A DNA stretch of 64,000 nucleotides from Adiantum capillus-veneris. Lineage: Eukaryota; Streptophyta; Polypodiopsida; Polypodiales; Pteridaceae. Positions 32,711 through 43,054 of this stretch are shown one piece after another. A model generated the notes under the pieces. The model worked only from the letters and a program-made list of their open reading frames with translations. It searched no databases and was not told the origin of the DNA. Positions within the stretch are counted from its first letter, which is position 1. Every line of letters starts with the position of its first letter. Location: NCBI GenBank assembly GCA_014529385.2, contig CM043962.1:49260098-49324097 (forward strand). The letters are read 5' to 3'. A program made the translations under genes and the position numbers.

Positions 32711-32847
32711 TGATAGACATCCCATTTGCCTTTGGCTCACATGGCTTGTGATCTTCGCTTTTGTATTTGGAGTTGTAATTGGGTGAGTTCCTCCACGATC
32801 CAATACCTGGCATCTTTTGGAATACGTGATTGTTGAAGTAATTTGAG

Positions 32848-33216
32848 TCAATCTTTCCTATTTCTAAACTCAAGAATGGCATGCCCACTCGGTATGCGCA
32901 TGTTAGGCCCCCTAGAGGTGATATATTCTATCATGTTAAAGTTGAGCTTGACTGGTTTAAGTGTCTCGTTGACAAAATTGATGCACTTCGAGAAGTCATT
33001 TTTGGTCATTTCCCATGTTGGGGGTAGCCCAATGATGCGAACCTTGAGAACATTCCCTTCTTGGAGCCATTCTTCTTGGAGCTCCATTATCACACATGTC
33101 TTCATTGTAGCAAGCATCACCGAATGGGTTGGCTGACCTTTGCTTTGACGTTCTTCACCTTGGCAGTGGCAAGATTGACCATGGATTAAACTCAAGCCTT
33201 GAGCTTGCCAAAACAA
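32848..33216 (-). CDS. Unrecognised 122-codon frame
   Basis: Contains LKVRIIGLPPTWEMTKNDFSK and GHAILEFRNRK, which has the strand-helix feel of an RNA-binding fold such as those in plant LINE ORF1 (DUF4283-like) proteins, but I cannot assign it. It has no adjacent RT. The frame abuts the Copia-A cluster and may be a fragment cut by it. Confidence 0.3.
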   Translation of the reverse strand: MFWQAQGLSLIHGQSCHCQGEERQSKGQPTHSVMLATMKTCVIMELQEEWLQEGNVLKVRIIGLPPTWEMTKNDFSKCINFVNETLKPVKLNFNMIEYITSRGPNMRIPSGHAILEFRNRKD

Positions 33217-33339
33217 GCTTTGAGGTCACGGTTTTCTTCCATGACCCAATCGAGGGACGCTTGGATTGCTCAATTCAATTGGATTTTCTCGAATCCACTA
33301 GGATTACAACAAAGCTTGGCCGTGTTTTCATGGGAGTCT

Positions 33340-33442
33340 TGTTGGAATTAGGGTTGCAGGAAAACACACGTGGAGAAGACGAAGGAACTCAAAGCACACA
33401 ACAGAGAGTATATTACTTAGTGTGCAATGAAAAGATAGATAT
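33340..33442 (-). repeat. Inverted, truncated Copia-A LTR upstream of copy 2
   Basis: Plus strand reads tgttggaattagggttgcag through gtgcaatgaaaagatagat: the minus-strand orientation of the family LTR. It is joined straight to the plus-strand leader of copy 2 (starting about cccgg at 33443). The rest of the LTR and the primer site are missing. So the copy's upstream LTR points the wrong way. Confidence 0.88.
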
Positions 33443-33776
33443 CCCGGATTAGTGTCCAACTGCTCCAGTACACGCCTGCTCACTTTCTCCGATTTCAGTG
33501 AGCTTTGGCGAGCGTTCGCAGGTCGACAAATATTTCGGGTTCAAATATATCGCAGGTCTGCTCAGATTTTTTATTTGGGCTCATTTCGGCCTCCGTTTCC
33601 ACCACAGGCAGTATTGCACATGCTATTTCGTCATTTTGTGCAGAATTTTTGTCAGTGCCGTTTTCTGCATAACAGGTGCCTTACAGTCTTCTACGGTTTG
33701 TGCTATATAGCACGTGTTGTTCCCGCTCCGTTTCTCCTATTTTCGGGCAGTTTTCACATCAGGTGCAACATTTACC

Positions 33777-35579
33777 ATGGCTGACAACAACAACACAGAT
33801 GTGAACAAGATGTTCACTGCTGAGGACAGGTTGGATGGGGACAATTACCCTATGTGGGTTTATATGATGCAACACGTTCTTGTGTCAAAGGGCGTCTGGA
33901 ATATTGTGCAGGGCATTGATGTACGTCCTGGTTCTGAGGATGTAGGCGATATTGAGGATGCTGCAGGTCTTGTTGCAAGGATTGCAGCTGTTAGAGTTGT
34001 TTTGCCTACGACAGAACAAGCTCGTTGGGATGTTAAGGATGCGCAGGCTCATGCATTGATTGCGTTGTCTGTAAAGTGCACCATTGTTCCTCACATCTGT
34101 TCAGCAAAATCTGCAAAACATGCTTGGGATATTTTGGCTGGTCTTTATGCAAGTCGCAATGAGGCTAAAATTGCTTTGTTGCGTAAAGAGCTGGAGTCGA
34201 AGATTATGCATGAGGAAGATGATATGGACACTCTCCTTGCTAGTGTCAAGGATATCAATGAGCAACTTATTTCTGCAGGTGAAGTCATTTCAGACAGTTC
34301 CCTTGTGCAGACTGTTCTTGATGCCTTACCAAATTCCTACCAGACTTTTGCTAGTACTTGGAGACTGATGACCCAAGGAAATCCCGAAGTTGTCAAGTTT
34401 GATGCATTATGCACATTGCTATTGCAAGAGTCACTTTCTAGAAAAAACAGGACTAGGCAGCGTACAATTGAACAGGCTTTTATTGCTTCTCAAAGAAAGG
34501 GTGGTAACAGTAATGCAGCCACTTCTTATGGTTCTGCTGCGAGTGGCAAACATTCTGTTCCTAATGCTTCTGATGGCAGCAATTCATCTAGAAATTCTGG
34601 TGATAAGGGAAAAAAGAAGATGCATTGCCATTATTGTAAAGCTAATGATCACTTGATCAAGTCGTGTCCTAAGTTGAAGGCCAAAGAGGCTAAGAAGAAA
34701 GAGGGTGGTTCCACTGCAAATGTTGGTTCCACTACAAATGCAGCCATTGTTGAGTCTTCTGTGGAAGGAGACTGTGTTGCTGATGTTGATGCAGAATGGG
34801 CTTTTAGCGCAGAGTGCACTTACAATCCTGCTGTCCATGATGCATGCTTGTCAGTTGCTGCAGATTCACATGTGTGGTATTTCGATTGCGGTTCTAGAAA
34901 GCACATTACCTCACATCGTGAATTGTTTACCTCTCTCGAGTCTGTCCCTCATGGGAATTCAGTCACTTGTGTCAACAATGCCTCTTATCCACTTCAAGGA
35001 CTTGTAAAGATTGTGCTCACTGCTGCTAATGGCAGCTCCTTCACACTTGTTGATGCACTTTATGTACTTGGAATCAAGAAGAATCTCTTGTCTGTATCCG
35101 CACTTGCTAGACTTGGACTTGTAGTCAAATTTGTGGATGACAGATGTATAGTTCATGATCTCAGTTTTGGTGATGAAATTGTTGCATCTGGGCTTTTGTG
35201 CCGTGGACTGTTTAAGCTCACTTTGTATGACAAGTGTGGACAAAATTTTGCAAATGTTGTTGCAGATTCAAGGGCTATTTCAAATGCAAAACTTTGGCAT
35301 GCACGTTTTGGTCATCTGAATTTTGCCAGTTTGTTGCGTTTGCAGAAATCTGATATGGTTGCTTCTTTGCCGCCTCTTGAAGCACCTGTCAAACATGTTT
35401 GTGAAGGCTGTATTTTGGGTAAGATGCAACGTTCTAAGTTTCCAAAGGATGGTTCAATTCGGGCCACATGCAGGTTGCAGCTTGTGCATGATGATGTTTG
35501 TGGGCCCATGCAAACTCTGTCCTTGGGCAATTACCTGTACTTCGCGACTTTCATTGATGATTACTCCAGGCATGCATGA
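33777..35579 (+). CDS. Gag-protease-integrase (N-part) ORF of Copia-A copy 2
   Basis: 600 codons from ATG 33777 (accATGGCTGAC context; the upstream in-frame Met at 33714 lies in the leader). Residues ~15-250: copia Gag (DRLDGDNYPMW, AWDILAGLYASRNEAK, LPNSYQTFASTWRLM). Zinc knuckle CHYCKANDHLIKSC. Protease site WYFDCGSRKHIT, where DSGA is DCGS, so activity is doubtful. GAG-pre-integrase (VDALYVLGIKKNLLSVSAL), integrase zinc region (LWHARFGHL, CEGCILGK) and the first catalytic Asp (LVHDDVCGP). It ends at TGA (35577-35579), which replaces the TGG Trp of the SRHAW motif in other copies. Confidence 0.92.
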   Translation: MADNNNTDVNKMFTAEDRLDGDNYPMWVYMMQHVLVSKGVWNIVQGIDVRPGSEDVGDIEDAAGLVARIAAVRVVLPTTEQARWDVKDAQAHALIALSVKCTIVPHICSAKSAKHAWDILAGLYASRNEAKIALLRKELESKIMHEEDDMDTLLASVKDINEQLISAGEVISDSSLVQTVLDALPNSYQTFASTWRLMTQGNPEVVKFDALCTLLLQESLSRKNRTRQRTIEQAFIASQRKGGNSNAATSYGSAASGKHSVPNASDGSNSSRNSGDKGKKKMHCHYCKANDHLIKSCPKLKAKEAKKKEGGSTANVGSTTNAAIVESSVEGDCVADVDAEWAFSAECTYNPAVHDACLSVAADSHVWYFDCGSRKHITSHRELFTSLESVPHGNSVTCVNNASYPLQGLVKIVLTAANGSSFTLVDALYVLGIKKNLLSVSALARLGLVVKFVDDRCIVHDLSFGDEIVASGLLCRGLFKLTLYDKCGQNFANVVADSRAISNAKLWHARFGHLNFASLLRLQKSDMVASLPPLEAPVKHVCEGCILGKMQRSKFPKDGSIRATCRLQLVHDDVCGPMQTLSLGNYLYFATFIDDYSRHA

Positions 35580-36204
35580 GTATTTTCGCTTAAAGCGAAG
35601 TCCAAAGTTTTTATGTGCTTCAAACAATTTCTGGCTATGGCTGAAAATGTCTCGAAATGTACTATGGGCACCCTCCGTTCCGATCGAGGGGGGAGTATAT
35701 GTCTCATGAATTTAATGCATTTTTGGGTAGTCGTGAGATAAAACACCAATGTACAGTGCCTTATACACCTCAACAAAATGGTGTTGCTGAGAGGAAAAAT
35801 AGGTCACTTACGGAAATGGCACGATGTATGGTCAAAAGTCAAGCTTTGCCACATTCTTTTTGGCTTGAGGCCATCATGTGTGCCACTTATGTACTTAACA
35901 GGTGTCCTACAAAAGCTTTGCAGTCTATTACTCCATATGAAGCATGGCATGATAGAAAGCCTTCTATTGAGCACATGCGTGTTTTTGGCTATTTGGCATA
36001 TGCTTTGGTGCCACAAGTGCAACCTAGAAAATTGGATGATAAGGCTGTCAAATGTATTTTTGTTGGTTATAGTGCTGAAAGCAAAGGTTACAGGTTGTAT
36101 CATCCGCAAACAAAACGTATTCTGGTTTCTTGGGATGTAATGTTTGTGGAAGATTCTGTTCAGTCCTTGCTGTCATGTACTAGAGACAATAATGTAAGCA
36201 GTGT
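35580..36204 (+). pseudogene. Integrase core and C-terminus of Copia-A copy 2
   Basis: Continues the integrase: SDRG (second Asp), NGVAERKNRS (Glu), SFWLEAIMCATYVLNRCPTKAL, VFGYLAYALVP, CIFVGYSAESKGYRLYHP. A run of six G at about 35690 where copy 5 has seven shifts the frame between SDRG and EYMS. The frame ends at 36241 after the deletion junction (about 36196-36205), where it enters RT sequence (DGGIALCQKSYIE in another frame). Confidence 0.9.
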
Positions 36205-37026
36205 GATGGTGGTATTTCCTTGTGTCAGAAAAGTTACATAGAGACATTGCTATGTAAATTTGGACTTGAGGATTGCAAACCTATTGCCGCTCCCATGGAA
36301 ACAGGTTTGAAGTTGAGTCTACATGATGCTGGCGATCCTGCTGATGTAACTCTTTATCAAACTTCCGTTGGCTGCCTGATTTATGTATGCAACACGAGGC
36401 TGGATATTCAGTTTGCAGTCTCACAGGTCACCAGATTTATGCATAGCCCAGGGTCTAAGCATTGGCAAGCTGTCAAGAGGATTTCCCGCTACCTTAGTGG
36501 CACTTCACATCTTGGCTCGTTTTATCCCAAGGGGGGATCATTGCCGCCAGACTTACATGCTTTTTTGGACTCAGATTGGGTTGCTTGTTTTAACACGTGA
36601 GTGTCCACAAGTGGTTTTTGTTTCATGCTTGGCAGTTCATGTATATCATGGTTGAGCAAGAAGCAACCTACTGTGGCCACTTCGAGTTGTGAGGATGAGT
36701 ACAGGGCAGTCTTCACAGCTACGGTTGAGTGTGTATGGCTCAGACGTCTTATGGCTGATTTGGGTGTTGGACAGGACACTACCAACACTATCTACACTGA
36801 CAGTCAGAGCGCATTGGTAGTTGCGAGGAACCTAGTTTTTCATGCTCGCACAAAGCACATTGAGGTGCATTACCACTATGTCAGGGAGAGGCTCTCAGCA
36901 GGAGAGATCAGCTTGGCTTATGTGCCAACACAGGACAACCTCGCAGATCTTTTCACAAAGGCATTGTCTCGTGAGAATCTTGAAGCTTTTTGCAAAGCTT
37001 TGGGCTCACTCCCCTTTGTGGGCTGA
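36205..37026 (+). pseudogene. RT C-terminus and RNase H of Copia-A copy 2
   Basis: SYIETLLCKFGLEDCKP through DSDWVACFNT, then a TGA (36598-36600) in place of an Arg or Gln codon, then STSGFCFMLGSSCISWLSKK, EYRAVFTATVECVWLRRL, YTDSQSALVVA, HYVRERLSAGEISLAYVP and DLFTKAL. The RNase H acidic residues remain visible. The RT catalytic box is absent because of the deletion. Confidence 0.9.
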
Positions 37027-37101
37027 TCATGTCATCAGGGCATGGCACTTCCTTTTACACATGTGCCAGCTCTCGTTCACCGCATCACTCCAGGGGGGAT
37101 T

Positions 37102-37328
37102 TGTTACCATATACATGTGGTAGTGATGTGTGTGAACACACTAGGACCGCTGGGGCATTTTTTCCCTCTTTAGGAGTTTTTTTCCCCCGAGCATTGTATA
37201 TACGCCCATCACTCTAGGGCTATCCATCTTTCCATTGCACACTAAGTAACACACCCGCTATTGTGTGCCTTGAGCTTCCTTAGTCTTCTCCAAGCTGTGT
37301 GCGTTTCTCTGCAACCCTAATTCCAACA
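37102..37328 (+). repeat. Copia-A LTR shared between copies 2 and 3, 227 bp
   Basis: tgttaccatatacatgtggt to ctaattccaaca. Copy 3 sequence starts at the next base, so this LTR is the middle one of a tandem chain. Confidence 0.95.
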
Positions 37329-39290
37329 ATAGTGCTGAAAGCAAAGGTTACAGGTCGTATCATTTGCAAACAAAGTGTATCTTGGTTTCACGAGATGTTG
37401 TGTTTGTGGAAGAATCTATTCTGTCCTTGTTGTCATGTACTAGAGAAAGTAATGTCAACTCACATGACATTTATGACACTTTGTTGCCTCTTTTCAGTGG
37501 TGGAAGTTCAAATGTAAATTTCAATGAGAAAAATGTACAAACTATGGGGGTTTTTGAAAATGTTATAGATCAGCCTATAAATGATGAAAATGTACATGAT
37601 GTACTTGATGAGGAAAGGACTGAGAATGAGCAGGCTAGAAGTACGCCTAAATGGGTGGTGCATACTTTGTGTGATAGTAAATTGGATGCACCTTTGTCTA
37701 GTCGTACTTATTCAGGCTCTCGCCATGCATCTTATGCATCATATTGTTACGCTTTGGCTATGTCTAGCTTACATGATGTTGAGGAACCTCTCTCTTTTGA
37801 TGAAGCACAAAATTTTGAAAATTGGATGGATGCCATGCAATCCAATATGATGCACTTATAGAAAATGACACATGGACTTTATGTGATTTGCCTCCTGGCA
37901 AAAATGCCATTGGTACGAAGTGGGTTTACAAGTAGAAATGCAAGCTGGATGGTGAGATTGATCGCTATAAGGCTTGACTTGTTGCAAAGGGTTATGCACA
38001 ACAAAAAGGCATAGATTATGAAGAGAATTTGTCTCCCACTTGTCGTATGACTACTGTGCATTTTCTATGTGCATTGGCAGATCATTTTGGTTGGGATGTA
38101 CATCAATCAAACATTGTTACTGCTTTCTTGAATGATGACATATTTGAGGAAGTTTATGAAACGCACCCTCGCAATTTTGTCAAGAAAGGACAAGAGGATA
38201 AAGTGTGCAGATGTAAGAAAGCCTATTATGAGTTGAAGCAATCTCTTCGTACTTGGTATGAGAAAGGTGACACTCATTCGATCAAATGAGGCTTTTGTAA
38301 CAGTCCAAGAGAAAGCACATTGTATGTAAAGCATGAGGGTGATGTACTTCTCCTTATTGTGGTTCTTTATGTGGATGAATTGCTGATCACTGGACCAAAT
38401 AAGAGACATATTACTAAATTTAAGGCTGATTTGAATGCTACTTTCAAGATGAAATATTTGGGGCTATTGCATCATTACTTGGGTATACAGTTTAAACAGT
38501 GTGATGGTGGTATTGCCTTGTGTCAGAAAAGTTACATAGAAACATTGCTATGTAAGTTTGGACTTGAGGATTGCGAACCAATTGCTACTTTCATGGAAAC
38601 ATGTTTGAAACCGAGTCTTCATGATGCTGGTGATCCTGCTGATTTCACTCTTTACCGAACTGTTGTTGTTTGGTTGCCTCATTTATGTATGCAACACGAG
38701 GCCGGATATTGAGTGCAGTTTCACAGGTCAGCAGGTTTATGCATAGCCTAGGGTCTAAGAACTGGCAGGATGCCAAGAGGATTTTCCACTACTCGAGTGG
38801 CACTTTACATCTTGGCTTGTTTTATCCCAAGGGGGGATCATTGCCGCCAGACTTACAAAATTTTTTGGACTCAGATTGGGCTGGTTGTTTTGACATGCGA
38901 GTGTCGATAAGTGGTTTTTGTTTCATGCTCGATAGTTCATGTATATCATGGTTGAGCAAGAAGCAACCTACTGTGGCCACTTCTAGTTGTGAGGCTAAGT
39001 ACAGGGCAATGTTCACAGCTACGATTGAGTGTGTATGGCTCATACGACTTATGGCTCATTTGGGTGTTGGACAGGCACTTCCAACACTATCTACACTGAC
39101 AGTCAGAGTGCATTGGCAGCTGCGAGGAACCCAGTTTTTCATGCTCGCACAAAGCATATTGAGGTACATTAACAATATGTCAAAGAAGAGGATCTCAGTG
39201 AGAGATCATCTTGGCTTATGTGCCAACGCAGAACAAACTTGCAGATCTTTTCACAAAGGCATGGTCTCGTGAGAAGTTCAAAGATTTTTG
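37329..39290 (+). pseudogene. Linker, RT and RNase H of Copia-A copy 3
   Basis: Acidic linker (HDVLDEERTENEQA) to about 37850, then RT: TTVHFLCALADHFGWDVHQ, EEVYETHPRNFVKKGQ, and LYVDELLITGP at about 38370, where the second catalytic Asp is Glu. Then LLHHYLGIQFKQCDGG, and RNase H (NFLDSDWAGCFDM, SSCEAKYRA). Stops or shifts occur near 37858, 37935, 37976, 38287 and 38710; the RNase H end is out of frame after about 39075. Not functional. Confidence 0.9.
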
Positions 39291-39399
39291 AAAATCTTTG
39301 GGCTTACTCCCCTTTGTGGAGTAATCATGTCCTCAGGGAATGGAACTTCCATTTACTCTATGTTCTAGCTCTTGTTCACCGCATCACTCCAGGGGGATT

Positions 39400-39626
39400 T
39401 GTTACCATATACATGTGGTAATGATGCGTGTGAACACACTTAGGACCGTCGGGGCATTTTTTTCCTCACTAGGAGGCTTTTACCCTGTGCATTGTATATG
39501 TGCCCATCATTTTAGGGCTATCTATCTTTCCATTTCACACTAAGTAATACACTCTCGGTTGTGTACCTTGAGCTTCCTTTGTCTTCTCCAAGATGTGTGT
39601 GTTTTCCTGCAACCCTAATTCCAACA
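39400..39626 (+). repeat. Copia-A 3' LTR of copy 3, 227 bp
   Basis: Same length and ends as 37102-37328; preceded by the polypurine run ccagggggattt. Confidence 0.95.
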
Positions 39627-40035
39627 GTACCATAAATAAATAAGGCAACCAACAATAGTTTGGTAAAGAGTGACATTAGAAGGATCACCAGCATGATGAA
39701 GACTCAATTTCAAACTTGTTTCCATGGGAGTGGCAATAGGTTTTCAATCCTCAATTCTAAACTTACATAGTAATGTTTCTATGTAACTTGTTTGACACAA
39801 GGAAATATCACCATCACACTACTTAAATCGTAAACCCTAATTCCAACAACACCATACATAAATAAGGCAACCAACAAGATTTTGGTAAAGAGTGACATTA
39901 ACAGGATCACCAGCATCATGAAGACTCAATTTCAAACCTGTTTCCATGGGAGTGGCAATAGGTTTGAAATCCTCAAGTCCAAACTTACATAGTAATGTTT
40001 CTATGTAACTTGTCTGACACAAGGAAATACCACCA
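39612..40035. repeat. ~212-bp tandem duplication across an LTR/RT junction
   Basis: ccctaattccaaca followed by accata-ataaataaggcaacc occurs at about 39613 and again at 39834. Both units continue through the same minus-strand RT segment (agagtgacatta to caccatcacactacttaaa). Because each unit starts with the LTR tip, the duplication arose after copies 3 and 4 were joined. Confidence 0.85.
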
Positions 40036-40832
40036 TCACACTACTTAAACCGTATACCCAAGTAATGATACAACAACCCCAAATCTTTCATCTTGAAAGT
40101 AGCATTCAAATCATCATTAAATTGAGCAATATGTCTCTCATTTGGTTCTATGATCAGCAAATCATCCACATAGAGAACCACAATAAGAAGTACATGACCC
40201 TCATACTCTACATACAATGTGCTTTCTATTGGATTGTTATGAAAGCCTCTTGAGTTTCAACTTGCTCATACCAAGCATGAGGAGATTGTTTCAACCCATA
40301 TAAAGATTTTTTACATTTGCACTCTTTATCTTCTTGCCATTCAAAGAAAAAATCGAGATGTTGCATTACATACACTTCCTCAATTATGTCACATTCAAGA
40401 AAGCAGTAATAACAATGTCTAACTGATTACATCCCAACCAAATTGAGTTGCAATGCACATAGAAAACACACAGTAGTCATATGACAAGTGGGAGAAAAAG
40501 TTTCTTCATAATTTATGCCTTTTTGCTATGCATAACCCTTTGCAACAAGTCCAGCCTTATAGCGATCAATCTCACTTCCGGCTTTCGTTTCAACTTGTAA
40601 GCCCTTTTTGTACCAATGGACTTTTTGCCAGGAGGAAATCACTTAAAGTCCATGTGTCATTTTCTATAAGTGCATCATATTCTGATTGCATGACATCCAT
40701 CCAATTTTTTTGAATTATGTGCTTCATTAAAAGATAGAGGTTCCTCAACAACACATAAACTGGACACAACCAAATGGTAACAATATGATGCATATGATGC
40801 ATGGCGAGAAGTTGAACGAGTACGGCTAGACA

Positions 40833-41002
40833 ATGGTGCATCTAATTTACTATCACACAAAGTATGCACCAACCATTTTGGCATACATCTATCCTGCTCA
40901 TTCTCAACCCTTTCGTCATGGTGCATCTAATTTACTATCACACAAAGTATGCACCAACCATTTTGGCATACATCTAGCCTACTCATTCTCAACCCTTTCG
41001 TC
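40833..41002. repeat. 85-bp tandem duplication in the linker of copy 4
   Basis: atggtgcatctaatttacta starts at 40833 and 40918; the two 85-base units are almost identical. 85 is not a multiple of three, so it breaks the frame. Confidence 0.92.
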
Positions 41003-41314
41003 ATCAAGTACATCATGTACATCTGCATGTGTAATAGGCTAGTCTACAACTTTTCTAGAAACCACCCATAGGTTGTACATTTTCCTCATTGGAATTTACA
41101 TTCGAACTTCCACCACTAAAAAGAGGTAACAAAGTGTCATAAATGTCCTGTGAGCTTACATTACACATCCAGTGAAACCAAAGATACGCTTTGTTTGCGG
41201 ATGATACAACCTGTAACTTTTTCTTTGAGCACTATGACCAACAAGAATACATTTGATAGCCTTATCATCCAATTTTTTGCGCTATGTTTGTGGCACCAAA
41301 GCATATGCCAAACA

Positions 41315-43054
41315 ATCAAAAACATGCATGTGCTCAATAGAAGGCTTTCTATCATACCATGCTTCCTATGGATTCATAGAATGCAAAGCTTTTGTAGGAT
41401 ACCTTCTCAATACATAAGCGGCACACATAATAGCCTCAAGCCAAAACAAATGTGGCAAAGCTTGAATTTTGACTATACATCTTGCCATTTCCATAAGAAA
41501 CCTGTTTTTCCTCTTAGCAACACCATTTTGCTGAGGTGTATACGGAACTGTACATTGTGTTTTATCCCACGACTAGCCATAAATGCATTGAATTCATGAG
41601 ACATATACTCCCCGCCTCAATCGGAACGGAGGGTTCCCATAGTACATTTTGAGCCATTTTCAGCCATAGCTAGAAATTGCTTGAAGCACAAAAACACTTC
41701 AGACTTTGCCTTAAGTGGATACACCCATGCATGCCTAGAGTAATTATCAATGAAAGTCACGAAGTAAAGGTACTTGCCCAAGGACGGAGCTTGCTTGGGC
41801 CCACAAACATCACTATGCACAAGCTGCAACCTGCATGTGGCCCTAACTAAACCATCCTTTGGAAACTTCAAACGCTGTATCTTACGCAAAATATAGCCTT
41901 TACAAACATGTTTGACAGGTGCTTCAAGAGGCGGCAAAGAAGAAACCATATTAGATTTTTACAAACGCAACAAACTGGCAAAATTTAGATGCCCAAAACG
42001 TGCATGCCAAAGTTTTGCATCTGAAATAGCCTTAGAATTCATAACTGCATTTGCAAAATTTTGCCCACACTTGTTTTACAAATGTCCTACAAAGTGAGCT
42101 CATACAACCCACGTCATAAAATGCTAGATGCAACAATTTCATCACCAAAACTGAGATCATGTACTGTACATACGTCATCCACAAACCAAAAATATGCATG
42201 TGCTCAATAGAAGGCTTTCTATCATGCCATGCTTCATATGGGGTCATAGACTGCAAAGCTTTTGTAGGACACCGTTTAGTACATAAGCGGCACACATAAT
42301 AGCCTCAAGCCAAAACAAATGTGGCAAAGCTTGACTTTTGACTATACATCTTGCCATTTCTATAAGAGACATATTTTTACTCTTAGCAATACCATTTTGT
42401 TAAGGTGTATACGGAACTGTTCATTGTGCTTTATCCCACGACTAGCCATAAATGCATTGAATTCATGAGACATATACTCCTACCTCGATCGGAATGGAGG
42501 GTTCCCATAGTACATTTCAAGACATTTTCAGCCATAGCTAGAAATTGCTTGAAGCCCAAAAACACTTCAGACTTTGACTTAAGCGGATACACCCATGCAT
42601 GCCTAGAGAAATCATCAATGAAAGTCACGAAGTAAAGGTAATTGCCCAAGGATGGAGTTTGCTTGGGCCCACAAACATCACTATGCACAAGCTGCAACTT
42701 GCATGTGGCCCTAACTGAACCATCCTTTGGAAACTTTGAACGTTGTATCTTATGCAAAATACAGACTTCACAAACATGTTTGACAGGTGCTTCAAGAGGC
42801 GGCAAAGGAGCAACCATATTAGATTTTTGCAAACGCAGCAAATTGGCAAAATTCAGATGCCCAAAACGTGCATGCCAAAGGTTTGCGTCTGAAATAGCCT
42901 TAGAATTCATAACTACATTTGCAAAATTTTGCCCACACTTGTTGTACAAATGTCCTACAAAGTGAGCTCATACAACCCACATCGTAAAATTCTAGTTGCA
43001 ACAATTTCATCACCAAAATCGAGATCATGTATTGTCATACGTCATCCACAAATT
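41315..43054. repeat. ~870-bp tandem duplication of the integrase region in copy 4
   Basis: Unit 1 about 41315-42184, unit 2 about 42185-43054. Both run from atgcatgtgctcaatagaag to catacgtcatccacaaa. The units have since diverged (several percent by eye), so the duplication is not recent or an assembly artefact. Confidence 0.9.

Larger units (their letters stand above)
33443..37328 (+). mobile_element. Copia-A copy 2 (with internal deletion)
   Basis: Plus-strand element: leader 33443-33776, gag to integrase 33777-36200, then a deletion that removes the linker and most of RT, joining to the end of RT and RNase H (36205-37023), a polypurine tract (ccaggggggattt) and a 227-bp 3' LTR. It has the longest open Gag-protease-integrase frame of the family here. 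Confidence 0.93.
37329..39626 (+). mobile_element. Copia-A copy 3 (5'-truncated, tandem to copy 2)
   Basis: Begins inside the integrase C-terminus (agtgctgaaagcaaaggtta) directly after the LTR of copy 2 and runs through linker, RT and RNase H to a 227-bp LTR at 39400-39626. It contains the part that copy 2 lacks, overlapping it by about 130 bases. The layout fits unequal recombination between LTR elements. Confidence 0.9.

Noticed and set aside
34084-35007. Met/Leu/Ser-rich plus-strand frames such as 34084-34368 and 34705-35007
   Set aside because: Out-of-frame shadows of the Copia-A gag-protease ORF; the same shadows recur in every copy.
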